Positions 1 through 6,779 of a stretch of 22,697 bases of DNA are shown piece after piece. The position numbers were made by a program, and so were the translations under genes. The stretch is taken from positions 12,917 through 35,613 of the forward strand of contig DLOU01000002.1 in NCBI GenBank assembly GCA_002477275.1, given 5' to 3'. How positions within the stretch are numbered: the stretch's first letter is position 1; each line of letters begins with the position of its first letter. The stretch comes from Caryophanales bacterium UBA7476. GTDB lineage: Bacteria; Bacillota_I; Bacilli_A; RF39; UBA660. The notes under the pieces are model-generated. The model did no database searches and had not been told where the DNA came from. It saw only the letters and a list, made by a program, of their open reading frames with translations.

Positions 1-109
1 CAGGAATACCAAGTTCATTTAATCTTTTATACATATAATTAGCAGCCTGTAATGTTAAGTCTTTTTCCTTTAATCCATTACCAAGAGCACCCGGGTCATC
101 ACCACCATG
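1..109 (-). pseudogene. N-acetylmuramoyl-L-alanine amidase (Amidase_3), C-terminal part, disrupted
   Basis: Read on the minus strand from 109, the translation is H-G-G-D-D-P-G-A-L-G-N-G-L-K-E-K-D-L-T-L followed by a helix ending N-E-L-G-I-P at the window edge. This is the start of an Amidase_3 catalytic domain, a Zn-dependent hydrolase of the lactyl-amide bond in peptidoglycan. The His is the first zinc ligand. Immediately upstream the frame reads element DNA and meets a TAA stop at 123-125, with no start codon between, so this half should not be translated while the element is inserted. The N-terminal half is at 11,234-11,278. The gene is partial at the left edge. Confidence 0.85.
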
Positions 110-130
110 GCTGGCACCGATTTAACCCAA
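108..130. other. Left attachment junction (attL)
   Basis: The core is TG at 108-109 (CA on the amidase strand). To its left is amidase sequence; to its right (110-130) is a 21-bp element arm ending in TWAACCCAA. The right arm (11,214-11,234) carries the same TTGGGTTWA repeat in inverted orientation, also ending 21 bp from its TG. Such symmetric half-sites around a non-palindromic dinucleotide are what serine integrases use. The core assignment is inferred from this symmetry plus restoration of the amidase frame. Confidence 0.75.
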
Positions 131-156
131 AAACTATATTTTTTATAGGTTATATT

Positions 157-1761
157 TTATAAATCAAGATTCCATTCAATCTTAATTTCCCTTGTTTTGG
201 TATCTTTATCTAATGTACCAACATATATTTTTTCTATAAACTCATCCACGATTATTCTAGTTAGTTTATCAATTTTCTTATATTTTTTTAGTATGCTTTC
301 TATATCTTTTGAATTTTCTTTTCTTGTTTCAGTTTCATCAAGTTCTTTTTCTATATCCTCAAGTCTTGCTTGATAAGATTCAACATCCTTTGTATATTCC
401 TCTCTTAACATAGAAAAATCTTCTTCTGATATAATACCTTTCATCTTATCCATATAAAGATTTTTAAAGTATAACTTACTTTCATTTAACTTCTTTTCAA
501 GATTTGCTTTTTCCTTATTTAAATTAGTAATTAATGTATCTTGTCTATTTTGTCTTTCTAATGTTTCATTAAATTCTTCTTTTAGTAATTTTTGATTACA
601 CTTTTTTAATAAATCATTTATAGCATCAAGTACATATTGCTCTATAATGTCATATCTTATTGATTTATTATTATCACAGGTATGATATTTTTTATTACCT
701 TTGCATTGTAGATATGCTCTTTTTTCCATAACTCCACCGGCACATTTAATATTGCATTGATTTCTCATAAATATTCTTCCACATTCAGCACAATAAACTT
801 TACTACTCAATATGTGTACTTTTCCATCTTTAGTTGGTCTATGATGATTCTTTAATCTTCGTTGAACTAAATACCATGTTTCATTATCAATAATAGGTTC
901 ATGAGCATTTTCAGTAACACTCCATTCTGATTTAGGAACACTTTTAGACTTATGATTTTTATAACTAATATTTGTTCTTTTGCCTTGTACTAAATTTCCT
1001 CTATATGTTTCGTTTCTAAGCATTGTTGCTATTGTATCTACTGTCCATATTCCAGTAGTATCATAATCAAAATTACAACATACAAAATTACTTCCAATAG
1101 ATTTTTTATAAAGAGATGGACACAATATTTTTCTTTCATTTAAACTGGAACATATCTTATGATAACCCAGTCCATTTTTATATTTTTCAAATATTTCTCT
1201 AACAATGTGTGCTACATTTTCATCAATAATAAGCTTATGTTTATCATTAGGATCCTTCATATATCCATAAGGAGCAAAACTTCCCATAAATAAGCCATCT
1301 TCTCTTTTGTTCTTTAATGACTTCTTAACATTATTAGATAAATCTTCTAAATACCATTCATTAACAAGTCCATTGATTTGTCTTGATTTTTTATTGGCCT
1401 CATTGTTAGTATCAGCATTATCAACTATACTTACAAATCTAACTCCCCACTCAACAAACTTATTATGTAGGTATTTTTCTATTACTTCCATATCTCTTGA
1501 AAATCTACTTTGTGTTTTACATAGTACAATATTTATTCTTCCATTTTCACAATCATTAATTAATCTATTAAAATCTGGTCTTTCAACTCCTGCTCCAGAA
1601 TAATCATCATCTGAATAAATATCTACAACTTCCCAATCTTGATCCAAAGCATATTTTAAAAGCATACTTTTTTGATTAGCGATTGACTCACTATCATCAT
1701 TTTTGTTTTTCTTATATCTATCTTCATCAGATAGTCTACAATATACACCTACCTTTTCCAT
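157..1761 (-). CDS. Large serine recombinase (integrase/excisionase of the element)
   Basis: A 534-aa site-specific recombinase that should cut and rejoin attP/attB through a 5' phosphoserine link. The resolvase domain spans about residues 3-150, with Y-C-R-L-S placing the nucleophile at Ser11 and the basic motif S-R-F-S-R at 85-89. A Recombinase domain follows (about 155-300), then a zinc ribbon with C324/C327 and C363/C372, then a long charged coiled coil (about 400-490) typical of large serine integrases. Length matches TndX/TnpX relatives. The start ATG has an SD (GAGGTG) 9 nt upstream, and that SD lies in the 3' arm of a predicted hairpin (1765-1794), so translation may be controlled. 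The gene ends 48 bp from the left crossover. Confidence 0.96.
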   Translation of the reverse strand: MEKVGVYCRLSDEDRYKKNKNDDSESIANQKSMLLKYALDQDWEVVDIYSDDDYSGAGVERPDFNRLINDCENGRINIVLCKTQSRFSRDMEVIEKYLHNKFVEWGVRFVSIVDNADTNNEANKKSRQINGLVNEWYLEDLSNNVKKSLKNKREDGLFMGSFAPYGYMKDPNDKHKLIIDENVAHIVREIFEKYKNGLGYHKICSSLNERKILCPSLYKKSIGSNFVCCNFDYDTTGIWTVDTIATMLRNETYRGNLVQGKRTNISYKNHKSKSVPKSEWSVTENAHEPIIDNETWYLVQRRLKNHHRPTKDGKVHILSSKVYCAECGRIFMRNQCNIKCAGGVMEKRAYLQCKGNKKYHTCDNNKSIRYDIIEQYVLDAINDLLKKCNQKLLKEEFNETLERQNRQDTLITNLNKEKANLEKKLNESKLYFKNLYMDKMKGIISEEDFSMLREEYTKDVESYQARLEDIEKELDETETRKENSKDIESILKKYKKIDKLTRIIVDEFIEKIYVGTLDKDTKTREIKIEWNLDL

Positions 1762-1764
1762 CTA

Positions 1765-1794
1765 CTACAACACCTCTAATCCAAAGAGTTGTAG
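1765..1794 (-). promoter_or_regulatory. Hairpin over the recombinase ribosome binding site
   Basis: In the minus-strand transcript CTACAAC (1794-1788) pairs with GTTGTAG (1771-1765). Four further pairs extend past one mismatch and include the GAGG of the recombinase SD. Folding would mask the ribosome binding site. This is a paper prediction. Confidence 0.4.
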
Positions 1795-1828
1795 CAAACT
1801 TAAATCTACAAAGATATTATATATCATT

Positions 1829-1972
1829 TTAAGAATTATTTAAAGCTACACTATCTTCTTCACTTGCTAATATAACTCGTAATAGTTTTCTTGCAATAAT
1901 ATCTTTTAAATCATTTTCTTCAATTACTTTATCATCTTTTGTTACATATATTACATTATAATTTACCTCCAT
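1829..1972 (-). CDS. Small protein of unknown function (47 aa)
   Basis: The ATG at 1970-1972 is preceded by a strong SD (AAGGGGG, 8-10 nt upstream) in the gap between the replication-like gene and the recombinase. The product starts M-E-V-N-Y-N-V-I-Y-V-T and ends in TAA after N-N-S. It has a beta-like hydrophobic start, an acidic middle and an Arg/Lys-Leu helix (I-A-R-K-L-L-R-V-I-L-A). No family is recognised. Its place just upstream of the recombinase suggests co-transcription and perhaps a small recombination accessory role, which is only a guess. Confidence 0.6.
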   Translation of the reverse strand: MEVNYNVIYVTKDDKVIEENDLKDIIARKLLRVILASEEDSVALNNS

Positions 1973-2031
1973 TTTATCTAAACCCCCTTTATTATTCTTT
2001 ATAAAGAATATCCTCCCATTTTAATCATATA

Positions 2032-2520
2032 TCAATCCTCCTTAAACTCCTTTAATAAATCTTCCATATATGCTTGTTCTTCTGGGCTAGCTTCTTCCGA
2101 TTTACAAACTTCTGGATGTTCCATCCAATATGGAATTAAATTATTAGAAGTCTTATAATTTTTTCTTTTATATTCTTTTCTTTTATCTTGGTAATTTTTT
2201 ACTATGTATTTATCCTCATTTTTTTCCAATACTTTGGAATTTTCTTTACTTACAACTTTGTTGTTCAAATAAATTCTTCTTTGTCTATTAACAAATTTAA
2301 CTTCTATATAATTTTTTCTTTTTAAATTGTTAATAGAATTTGATATTGTTTTTTCTTTAACACTTAACGTATTAGCAAAGTAACTATTACTAGCGTAGCA
2401 ATACTCCTTATTATTTGATAATGAGTTAATCACACCATAAACTAACTTATCTGTTTGGGAACAAGTTTGGTCATTTAATATTATTCGTGGTACAGCTATA
2501 AAATACCTTATAAAAGCCAT
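2032..2520 (-). CDS. Helix-turn-helix (HTH_36-type) protein, replication-initiator-like
   Basis: Starting at the ATG at 2518-2520, 162 aa; a TTG 15 nt further upstream would overlap the SD (AAGGTAGGA). The N-terminal half (F-I-A-V-P-R-I-I-L-N-D, then S-Q-T-D-K-L-V-Y-G-V-I-N-S-L-S) and the turn A-N-T-L-S-V-K-E-K-T-I-S-N-S-I-N-N-L form a winged helix like those in N-termini of plasmid and integrative-element initiators. The C-terminal half is Lys/Glu-rich and lacks the rest of a known Rep. It could start replication of the excised circle or act as a regulator; I cannot separate these. Upstream lies a strong hairpin leader (2575-2620). Confidence 0.7.
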   Translation of the reverse strand: MAFIRYFIAVPRIILNDQTCSQTDKLVYGVINSLSNNKEYCYASNSYFANTLSVKEKTISNSINNLKRKNYIEVKFVNRQRRIYLNNKVVSKENSKVLEKNEDKYIVKNYQDKRKEYKRKNYKTSNNLIPYWMEHPEVCKSEEASPEEQAYMEDLLKEFKED

Positions 2521-2574
2521 ATATCCTACCTTCAAATATAGTTTTTGGGTAATTGGTTAAGCCAATTTTGGGCG

Positions 2575-2620
2575 CAATATCTCTAGGAGGATGTTTTATA
2601 TCTATCCCCCAAAGATATTG
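2575..2620 (-). promoter_or_regulatory. Leader hairpin upstream of the HTH_36/Rep-like gene
   Basis: On the minus strand CAATATCTTTGGGGG pairs with CTCCTAGAGATATTG through 15 consecutive pairs (three G-U) around a loop of about 16 nt. A second small stem, AATTGG (2551-2556)/CCAATT (2562-2567), lies between it and the gene. No U-run follows, so it is not a simple terminator. Leader attenuation or a replication-origin structure are both possible. Confidence 0.4.
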
Positions 2621-2712
2621 TTTTAATTCATTCTATATCTTGTATAGAACAGGTACTAACATAAGCCTTTAATCTTACTGTACCTCTTATAACTAACGTT
2701 CTTGAAACTTTT

Positions 2713-2979
2713 TTAGTTAAGTGTTATTGTGTACATTCCTGTATCATATTCTTTAAATACTAGATATTTTAATTTTTCTAATATTTGAAGATTTTTTCTT
2801 AAACCCTCATTTTTAATTTTGATGGTTTGTTGTATTTCCCCTATATTTATGTCTGTAATAATTTGTTCACTACCTTTAGCATATATATAAGAGTAAATAT
2901 ATTTTGCTTCTTTTGGAATATTCTTATTTTTCCAAATTGCATCTGGTATTTGAAACTTTATAATCTTCATACATAACAT
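2713..2979 (-). CDS. Small winged-helix DNA-binding protein
   Basis: 88 aa (or 85 from the third-codon-downstream ATG at 2968-2970). The visible pattern is F-Q-I-P-D-A-I-W-K-N-K-N-I-P-K-E-A-K-Y-I-Y-S-Y-I-Y, a Rep-like wing motif, then I-G-E-I-Q-Q-T-I-K-I-K-N-E-G-L-R-K-N-L-Q-I-L-E-K-L-K-Y-L as the recognition helix, and a beta wing to the end. It resembles the N-terminal winged helix of the next gene downstream, so the two may be related. It is first in the minus-strand operon, driven by the promoter at 3026-3054 facing the XRE gene. Confidence 0.6.
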   Translation of the reverse strand: MLCMKIIKFQIPDAIWKNKNIPKEAKYIYSYIYAKGSEQIITDINIGEIQQTIKIKNEGLRKNLQILEKLKYLVFKEYDTGMYTITLN

Positions 2980-2996
2980 TTCCTCTTTCCTTAATT

Positions 2997-3015
2997 TTGA
3001 TGAGTTTTACATCAA
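2997..3015. promoter_or_regulatory. Inverted repeat TTGATG-N7-CATCAA, possible operator
   Basis: A perfect 6+6 palindrome with a 7-bp spacer sits between the -10 box and SD of the minus-strand operon. It is a reasonable site for the divergently encoded XRE repressor, but it could equally be a short 5' UTR stem. Confidence 0.35.
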
Positions 3016-3025
3016 TTTCAAACTG

Positions 3026-3054
3026 AGTATAACACTTAAAATTGAGTTTGTCAA
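3026..3054 (-). promoter_or_regulatory. Promoter of the left minus-strand operon
   Basis: On the minus strand, -35 TTGACA (3054-3049), a 17-bp spacer, then -10 TATACT (3031-3026). It is near consensus and directs transcription into the winged-helix, Rep-like, small and recombinase genes. Confidence 0.75.
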
Positions 3055-3073
3055 CACTATAATTACAATTTTA

Positions 3074-3102
3074 TTGACTTTTACAGCATTATATGTTATA
3101 GT
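3074..3102 (+). promoter_or_regulatory. Promoter of the XRE regulator
   Basis: -35 TTGACT (3074-3079), a 17-bp spacer, -10 TATAGT (3097-3102), with the gene start 36 bp downstream. It lies back to back with the divergent promoter, a typical repressor-controlled switch. Confidence 0.75.
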
Positions 3103-3137
3103 TATATCAGTTGAAACGAAGAAAGGTGGTTAAATTA

Positions 3138-3743
3138 ATGAAAAAAACTACTACTAAATTAGGTGAAACTATAACTGATGCAAGAGAAAAAGTTGGTATT
3201 TCACAAAGAGAACTTGCTCGTAGAGCGAATATGGATTGTGCCGAGGTTTCTCGTATTGAAGCTGGTAAAAGATTAAAACCAAATGTTTTATATCTAAAAG
3301 GTATAGCTGAAACATTAAATTTAAGTATGATAGATTTAATGAAACTTGCTGGGTATAATGATATTGAAATAAATTGGGGACAAGATTTTACTGATAGAAG
3401 ATCAACAAAAGATTATCAAAATCAAATACAAGAGTTTAGAGATTTTTATTTTGATGTTTTAGGTTATATCGATGATAGAAGAAAAATTGATTTTTCTATC
3501 AAAGGTGGTATAGCTGATTTAATTGATAAACTAGAATTAGCAAAAATAGAAAATAAAGAGATATCAAATGATGAGATATTAGAAAGATTAAAAGAGTTAA
3601 TACCAATGATTAGACCAAATTTAGAAAAGTTTGATAAATCAAAATATCCAGCATTTGATAAAGGGGTTTTTCCTAAAATAGAAATTAAATCTAATGTTAA
3701 ATATAATTCCATTACAGGAAAAATTATCGATAAGGAAGAATAA
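3138..3743 (+). CDS. XRE-family transcriptional regulator
   Basis: 201 aa from the ATG at 3138, which has SD AAAGGTGG at good spacing; an upstream in-frame TTG at 3111 overlaps that SD and is unlikely. HTH_3 domain at about residues 8-62: I-S-Q-R-E-L-A-R-R-A-N then A-E-V-S-R-I-E-A-G-K. The C-terminal two thirds are helical and charged, with no peptidase motif. Its divergent promoter pair suggests it represses the replication/recombinase operon and itself, keeping the element silent. The sensor signal is unknown. A hairpin at 3762-3779 and the structured region after it follow the gene. Confidence 0.88.
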   Translation: MKKTTTKLGETITDAREKVGISQRELARRANMDCAEVSRIEAGKRLKPNVLYLKGIAETLNLSMIDLMKLAGYNDIEINWGQDFTDRRSTKDYQNQIQEFRDFYFDVLGYIDDRRKIDFSIKGGIADLIDKLELAKIENKEISNDEILERLKELIPMIRPNLEKFDKSKYPAFDKGVFPKIEIKSNVKYNSITGKIIDKEE

Positions 3744-4045
3744 AATTACAAACACGTTTTGTTTTTACGATAGTAAAAATGAAAGTGGGAAAAGTAATTT
3801 TATTCATCAATACTTTTGCTTTAGCAAAAGAAAAAAATAATCTTTTTGGCTTTTCGTCGGATTAGCCATTAAGATTATTTTTCATTAAAAGATACGCATT
3901 ACAAATTTATATCTATATGAAATAAATATGTGCGTATCTTTTCTTTTTATTTAAACTTGTTTAAATAAAAAGGCAACAATACCACTTACGATTAGTTTGA
4001 GGTATGTTGCTTAAATGGGGTTTCAAAAGGGGTAAAATCCCTTTG

Positions 4046-4094
4046 CCCACTGTTATTGGCTCTGCCAATAGCATAGTGGGTTACTATCTTGTCT
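4046..4094 (+). other. Candidate oriT with MobV-type nick site
   Basis: CCCACT-2-TATTGGC, loop TCT, GCCAATA-4-AGTGGG forms a two-part stem whose 3' base runs CATAGTGGG then TTACTATC. As I recall, the pMV158 MobM nick region is TAGTGTG/TTA preceded by a similar two-part inverted repeat; ten of twelve positions agree (TATAGTGTGTTA against CATAGTGGGTTA). By analogy the nick would fall between 4080 and 4081 on the + strand. The relaxase gene is several kb away rather than adjacent, which is unusual. Confidence 0.5.
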
Positions 4095-4108
4095 AAAAGA
4101 TAGTTTTT
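4083..4108 (+). terminator. Terminator-like stem-loop
   Basis: ACTATCTT, a 6-nt loop, AAGATAGT, then TTTTT. On + it could end transcription from the XRE gene, and it also sits just 3' of the predicted nick. Confidence 0.45.
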
Positions 4109-4187
4109 GCGAAAATCCATTAGTTATGTAATTTCTTTTGGATTTTCGCTTTTAATAGGTTGTGTTTTTATAATTTTCTAGATAAAT

Positions 4188-4457
4188 TTATTTTACTTTT
4201 TCTTTAAATATTTCATTAATTTCACTAATAGAATATGCTTTTCTCTGCATTTCATTTAATTTAAATATTTTCTTTGCACATTTCATGCATAACCAACCAT
4301 CTACTAGTTGAATCCTACCCCTGAAGGTGAATAAACCTAAATCTTTATTACATCTACAGCATACAGCATTTATATCTAAATATTTTGTATTATTTTCTTT
4401 AGCAGTATTTTTTCTTGTCTCTATTATTTCTTTTCTTGTTTTATGAATTTCTTCTTT
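4188..4457 (-). pseudogene. Zinc-ribbon segment in frame after a TAG stop (DUF4428-like)
   Basis: The frame of the 4458-4748 gene continues past its TAG for 89 codons to TAA at 4188-4190. It encodes a Lys/Glu linker and a zinc ribbon, C-C-R-C-N-K-D-L-G-L-F and W-L-C-M-K-C-A-K-K-I-F, like the small treble-clef ribbons of DUF4428 proteins. There is no ATG, GTG or TTG before the ribbon core, so it has no start of its own. Either a nonsense mutation split one protein, the TAG is read through, or a rare start is used. The intact coding character after the stop suggests the split is recent or tolerated. Confidence 0.55.
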
Positions 4458-4748
4458 CTAATTATTCTCTTTAATGTTTAAGTCATTATAAGAAATACTA
4501 TTATCATTATATTTATAACTACTTCTATACTCTTTTTTTAATCCAGATAATGGATCTACTGATGTTGCATTATATACTTTGTTATAAATGGCTCTTTTAG
4601 GATTTTTCAATAATCCAGTTCCTTTTTTTCCATAAACAGGATTTATACCTCTTTTAACTGTTATTTTAAGACTTCCCGTTGTCTTTGATTTAAAACTTTT
4701 TTTAATACTTGGTCTTCTATATCCTATCTTCAATCTTACACCTCGCAT
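4458..4748 (-). CDS. Basic element protein, N-terminal module (probably truncated)
   Basis: 96 aa, strongly basic: R-R-P-S-I-K-K-S-F-K-S-K-T-T-G, then I-N-P-V-Y-G-K-K-G-T-G and N-P-K-R-A-I-Y-N-K-V-Y-N-A-T-S. The Y-G-K-K-G-x-G...Y-N-K-V-Y-N-x-T segment is a module I recognise from mobile-element and prophage proteins, often joined to a zinc ribbon; its biochemical role is not known to me. A better-spaced start may be the TTG at 4731-4733, preceded by GAGGTG, since the ATG at 4748 lacks a clear SD. The ribbon expected after it follows in frame beyond a TAG. Confidence 0.6.
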   Translation of the reverse strand: MRGVRLKIGYRRPSIKKSFKSKTTGSLKITVKRGINPVYGKKGTGLLKNPKRAIYNKVYNATSVDPLSGLKKEYRSSYKYNDNSISYNDLNIKENN

Positions 4749-4770
4749 TGAAATTTTTTAACTTTTTTAT

Positions 4771-4974
4771 TTAATACTGTAAATTTATTTCTTTTAACTT
4801 CAATTCTTCTTTTACTAAATGAGTAGGTATTAATATATCTCTACCACTTTCTGGTATATAATAGTTTTTTTCTTTTGCAATTTTTCTTAAATCTTTCATA
4901 ACTCTTTCAGCGTATCTTCTACCTTGTCCTAATACAATTGATAATTCCTTAATATTTAAGTATGGTTTTTCCAT
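4771..4974 (-). CDS. Xis-like small winged-helix protein
   Basis: 67 aa with SD AAGGGGG 8 nt before ATG. L-N-I-K-E-L-S-I-V-L-G-Q-G-R-R-Y-A-E-R-V-M-K-D-L is a helix-turn-helix of the excisionase/DUF3173 type, followed by a short wing, G-R-D-I-L-I-P-T-H-L-V-K-E-E-L. Such proteins act as recombination directionality factors or small regulators in integrative elements. Excisionase function is inferred from size, fold and context. Its distance from the recombinase gene is not typical but not disqualifying. Confidence 0.6.
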   Translation of the reverse strand: MEKPYLNIKELSIVLGQGRRYAERVMKDLRKIAKEKNYYIPESGRDILIPTHLVKEELKLKEINLQY

Positions 4975-5014
4975 AATGTAATCCCCCTTGATGATTTGTC
5001 AGTTCTATGTTTAT

Positions 5015-5176
5015 TTATTTAATTTGAGTTATTTCTTCATTTTTATATAAATATTCTTTATTACCTTTTTCATTTATGATTTTGGCGGTAATCTTAATAT
5101 GTTCTTGATGTTCATATAATATTAGTAGTGTTTTTAAAATATTTATACTTGATAATTTATTAATATTTTCTTTCAT
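5015..5176 (-). CDS. Small protein of unknown function (53 aa)
   Basis: The ATG at 5174-5176 has SD AAGGA 7-8 nt upstream. A longer reading from 5233 would overlap the preceding small gene and lacks an SD. The sequence is M-K-E-N-I-N-K-L-S-S-I-N-I-L-K-T-L-L-I-L-Y, an amphipathic helix, then a basic strand region ending E-E-I-T-Q-I-K. No family is recognised; it belongs to the tight minus-strand run of small element genes. Confidence 0.5.
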   Translation of the reverse strand: MKENINKLSSINILKTLLILYEHQEHIKITAKIINEKGNKEYLYKNEEITQIK

Positions 5177-5198
5177 ATTTTGTCCTTTTTTAGTAATC

Positions 5199-5327
5199 TT
5201 ATTTTTCATTCCAATTTCTATTGTATTTCTCATTCAAAAATTTATTAATTTCTTTTATTTTTTGTTCTGCCTGTTCTTTTGTTGGAGGATTAACTACAAC
5301 AACTTTAAGTGATTTACATTTTTTCAT
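5199..5327 (-). CDS. Small protein of unknown function (42 aa)
   Basis: The ATG at 5325-5327 is preceded by GGGAG 8 nt upstream, 19 nt after the stop of the HIRAN gene. The product begins M-K-K-C-K-S-L-K-V-V-V-V-N-P-P-T-K-E-Q-A-E and ends L-N-E-K-Y-N-R-N-W-N-E-K. A short beta strand, a proline turn and a charged helix are visible. No function is recognised; it is likely co-transcribed with its neighbours. Confidence 0.6.
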   Translation of the reverse strand: MKKCKSLKVVVVNPPTKEQAEQKIKEINKFLNEKYNRNWNEK

Positions 5328-5346
5328 AATGGTTTCTCCCAATTTA

Positions 5347-6756
5347 TTATTTTATAAATACTCTTATCTTACAAGTTATGTTTCCAGAATCAGTTTCATC
5401 AAGTTTCAATATCATGGCATATAACTCTCTACCTTCATCCTCAGCTTCTTGTAATGTTTCAGAATTTTTTAAATTAATTTCTCCAAGTTCATTTCCATAA
5501 CTATCACATACTAAATACGTTTCAGTTTCATATTGATAATCCAAATCCAATTCATCACCAACTGAACATAAATCTAAATTTTCTTGACGGCTACCACCAA
5601 ACTCTTCCTTTTTAGTAGTTTTAATAAGCGAAGTATCAATATGTTCTATTTTTTCCAATTCTTCATCTGTCATTAATACATAAAATCCAATATAAATATG
5701 TATTTCTTTATTTTCCTCATTAACATCTCTTATAAAGGCTTCTACTTTTTTATCTTCATTATTAATAAAATCTTTTATCATTTTTTGCATATTATTTTTA
5801 GGTACATAACCGATATGCATACCATCATAAATAATTTTAATAGCATTTTTGTCATATTCATTATTAGGCTCAAATTCAAATTTTACTTCTTTATCCAAAC
5901 CAATTTTAGTTATATCAAAATTTCTATGATTTGTTCCTTTAACTTCCACATCATAATATGCATATTTCAATATCATATTTTCATCAATAAATGTGAATTC
6001 TGCCTCCGAATTTCTTATTTTATTATGTTTAACTTCATTATCTTTTAAATTACCATCTTCTAATTTTTCATCATCAATATCTAGCTTGCGAATACTTTCT
6101 TTTTTTGAATAATTAATATGTTTTATAAGTTCAAATACTTTCATAAATTCAGAGTGAGTATTAGTAACTATTGAATACGTATTTGAACCTATTTGAATAA
6201 TTAGTCCATCTTTTGCCTCTTGAATTGATGTTATTTTATCAAATGTTTTATCAAAGCTTTCATTTTGTGATGTATAAATAATTCTTCTAGTAGTTAAATA
6301 TAGTATTCCATTATAAGTTGTTCTTTGTGTTTGTCTAATTGCTTGACTACCACTTGCACCAGTATGATATGAAAGTCCTTTCACAATTCTAATACTTACA
6401 CCATTGTGCTTTCCAGTATATCCAGTCGTAATTGTTTTGTCTTTAAAAGTATAGGCTTTATCCATATAACAACAAGTTTCATCATCTATTAAGTTTAAAT
6501 TTGTTCCTTGTATATTAGGTAGTTTACCCTCATTTATTGTTTGAATACCTGTTCTTCCCATCAATGAGTTACTACCACTTGCTGAAATAGTTGTTTTTAG
6601 TAAATCAACAATATCCTTAATCCAACCTATAAAGAATAATCCTCCCGTACATAAATATATAATTCCCATACCAATTTCACCATTTAAAAATTTATGCAAT
6701 CCAAATGGCCCTCCAAAAATAACAATTGCTAATTTTTTAATTTTATCATTATTCAT
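5347..6756 (-). CDS. TM2-domain / HIRAN-domain fusion protein
   Basis: 469 aa with SD AGGAG 8-9 nt before ATG. Residues about 7-55 form a TM2 module: G-G-P-F-G-L-H-K-F-L-N-G then I-I-Y-L-C-T-G-G-L-F-F-I-G-W, two membrane helices joined by a short turn. Residues about 145-215 look like a PH/GRAM-type beta sandwich (G-I-L-Y-L-T-T-R-R-I-I-Y). A HIRAN domain spans about 265-350, with the hallmark N-E-Y-D-K-N-A-I-K-I and G-Y-V-P. HIRAN domains bind DNA 3' ends in HLTF-type helicases and occur in bacterial element proteins. The fusion would tether a DNA-end-binding domain to the membrane. Role in the element unknown; maintenance or defence is possible. Confidence 0.75.
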   Translation of the reverse strand: MNNDKIKKLAIVIFGGPFGLHKFLNGEIGMGIIYLCTGGLFFIGWIKDIVDLLKTTISASGSNSLMGRTGIQTINEGKLPNIQGTNLNLIDDETCCYMDKAYTFKDKTITTGYTGKHNGVSIRIVKGLSYHTGASGSQAIRQTQRTTYNGILYLTTRRIIYTSQNESFDKTFDKITSIQEAKDGLIIQIGSNTYSIVTNTHSEFMKVFELIKHINYSKKESIRKLDIDDEKLEDGNLKDNEVKHNKIRNSEAEFTFIDENMILKYAYYDVEVKGTNHRNFDITKIGLDKEVKFEFEPNNEYDKNAIKIIYDGMHIGYVPKNNMQKMIKDFINNEDKKVEAFIRDVNEENKEIHIYIGFYVLMTDEELEKIEHIDTSLIKTTKKEEFGGSRQENLDLCSVGDELDLDYQYETETYLVCDSYGNELGEINLKNSETLQEAEDEGRELYAMILKLDETDSGNITCKIRVFIK

Positions 6757-6779
6757 AAAATCAACTCCTAACCCAAATA

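Larger units (their letters stand above)
3762..4149. other. Hairpin-dense non-coding region (candidate transfer/replication origin region)
   Basis: No convincing gene. At least nine inverted repeats follow one another: TTTTTAC/GTAAAAA (3762-3779); CTTTTGCT/AGCAAAAG (3813-3830); AAATAATCTT/AAGATTATTT with inner TGGC/GCCA (3835-3880); 12-bp AAAAGATACGCA/TGCGTATCTTTT (3887-3942); 14-bp perfect CTTTTTATTTAAAC/GTTTAAATAAAAAG (3943-3972); GCAACA(A)TACC/GGTATGTTGC (3973-4010); AAAGGG/CCCTTT (4026-4044); the oriT-like stem (4046-4080); ACTATCTT/AAGATAGT with T5 (4083-4108); 10-bp GCGAAAATCC/GGATTTTCGC (4109-4149). The density resembles plasmid oriT/single-strand-origin regions. Confidence 0.6.

Noticed and set aside
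1307..1603. Plus-strand open frame opposite the recombinase
   Set aside because: Shadow of the recombinase gene, composition of an antisense frame and no SD. The same holds for plus-strand frames at 5221-5424, 5698-6048, 11302-11547 and 18495-18683, and minus-strand frames at 3464-3712 and 20679-20891.
3779..3865. 28-codon frame starting M-K-V-G-K-V-I-L-F
   Set aside because: No SD, ends within the hairpin region and spans stems; likely chance.
3762..4149. CRISPR array
   Set aside because: The repeats are inverted pairs of different sequence, not regularly spaced direct repeats, and no cas genes are present; the Cas4-like fold in the DUF2779 protein is a general nuclease family.
4458..4460. 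Genome-wide TAG recoding
   Set aside because: TAG ends the 7875-8408 gene with no extension, and TGA and TAA are used as stops elsewhere, so a standard bacterial code fits; only a local event is considered.
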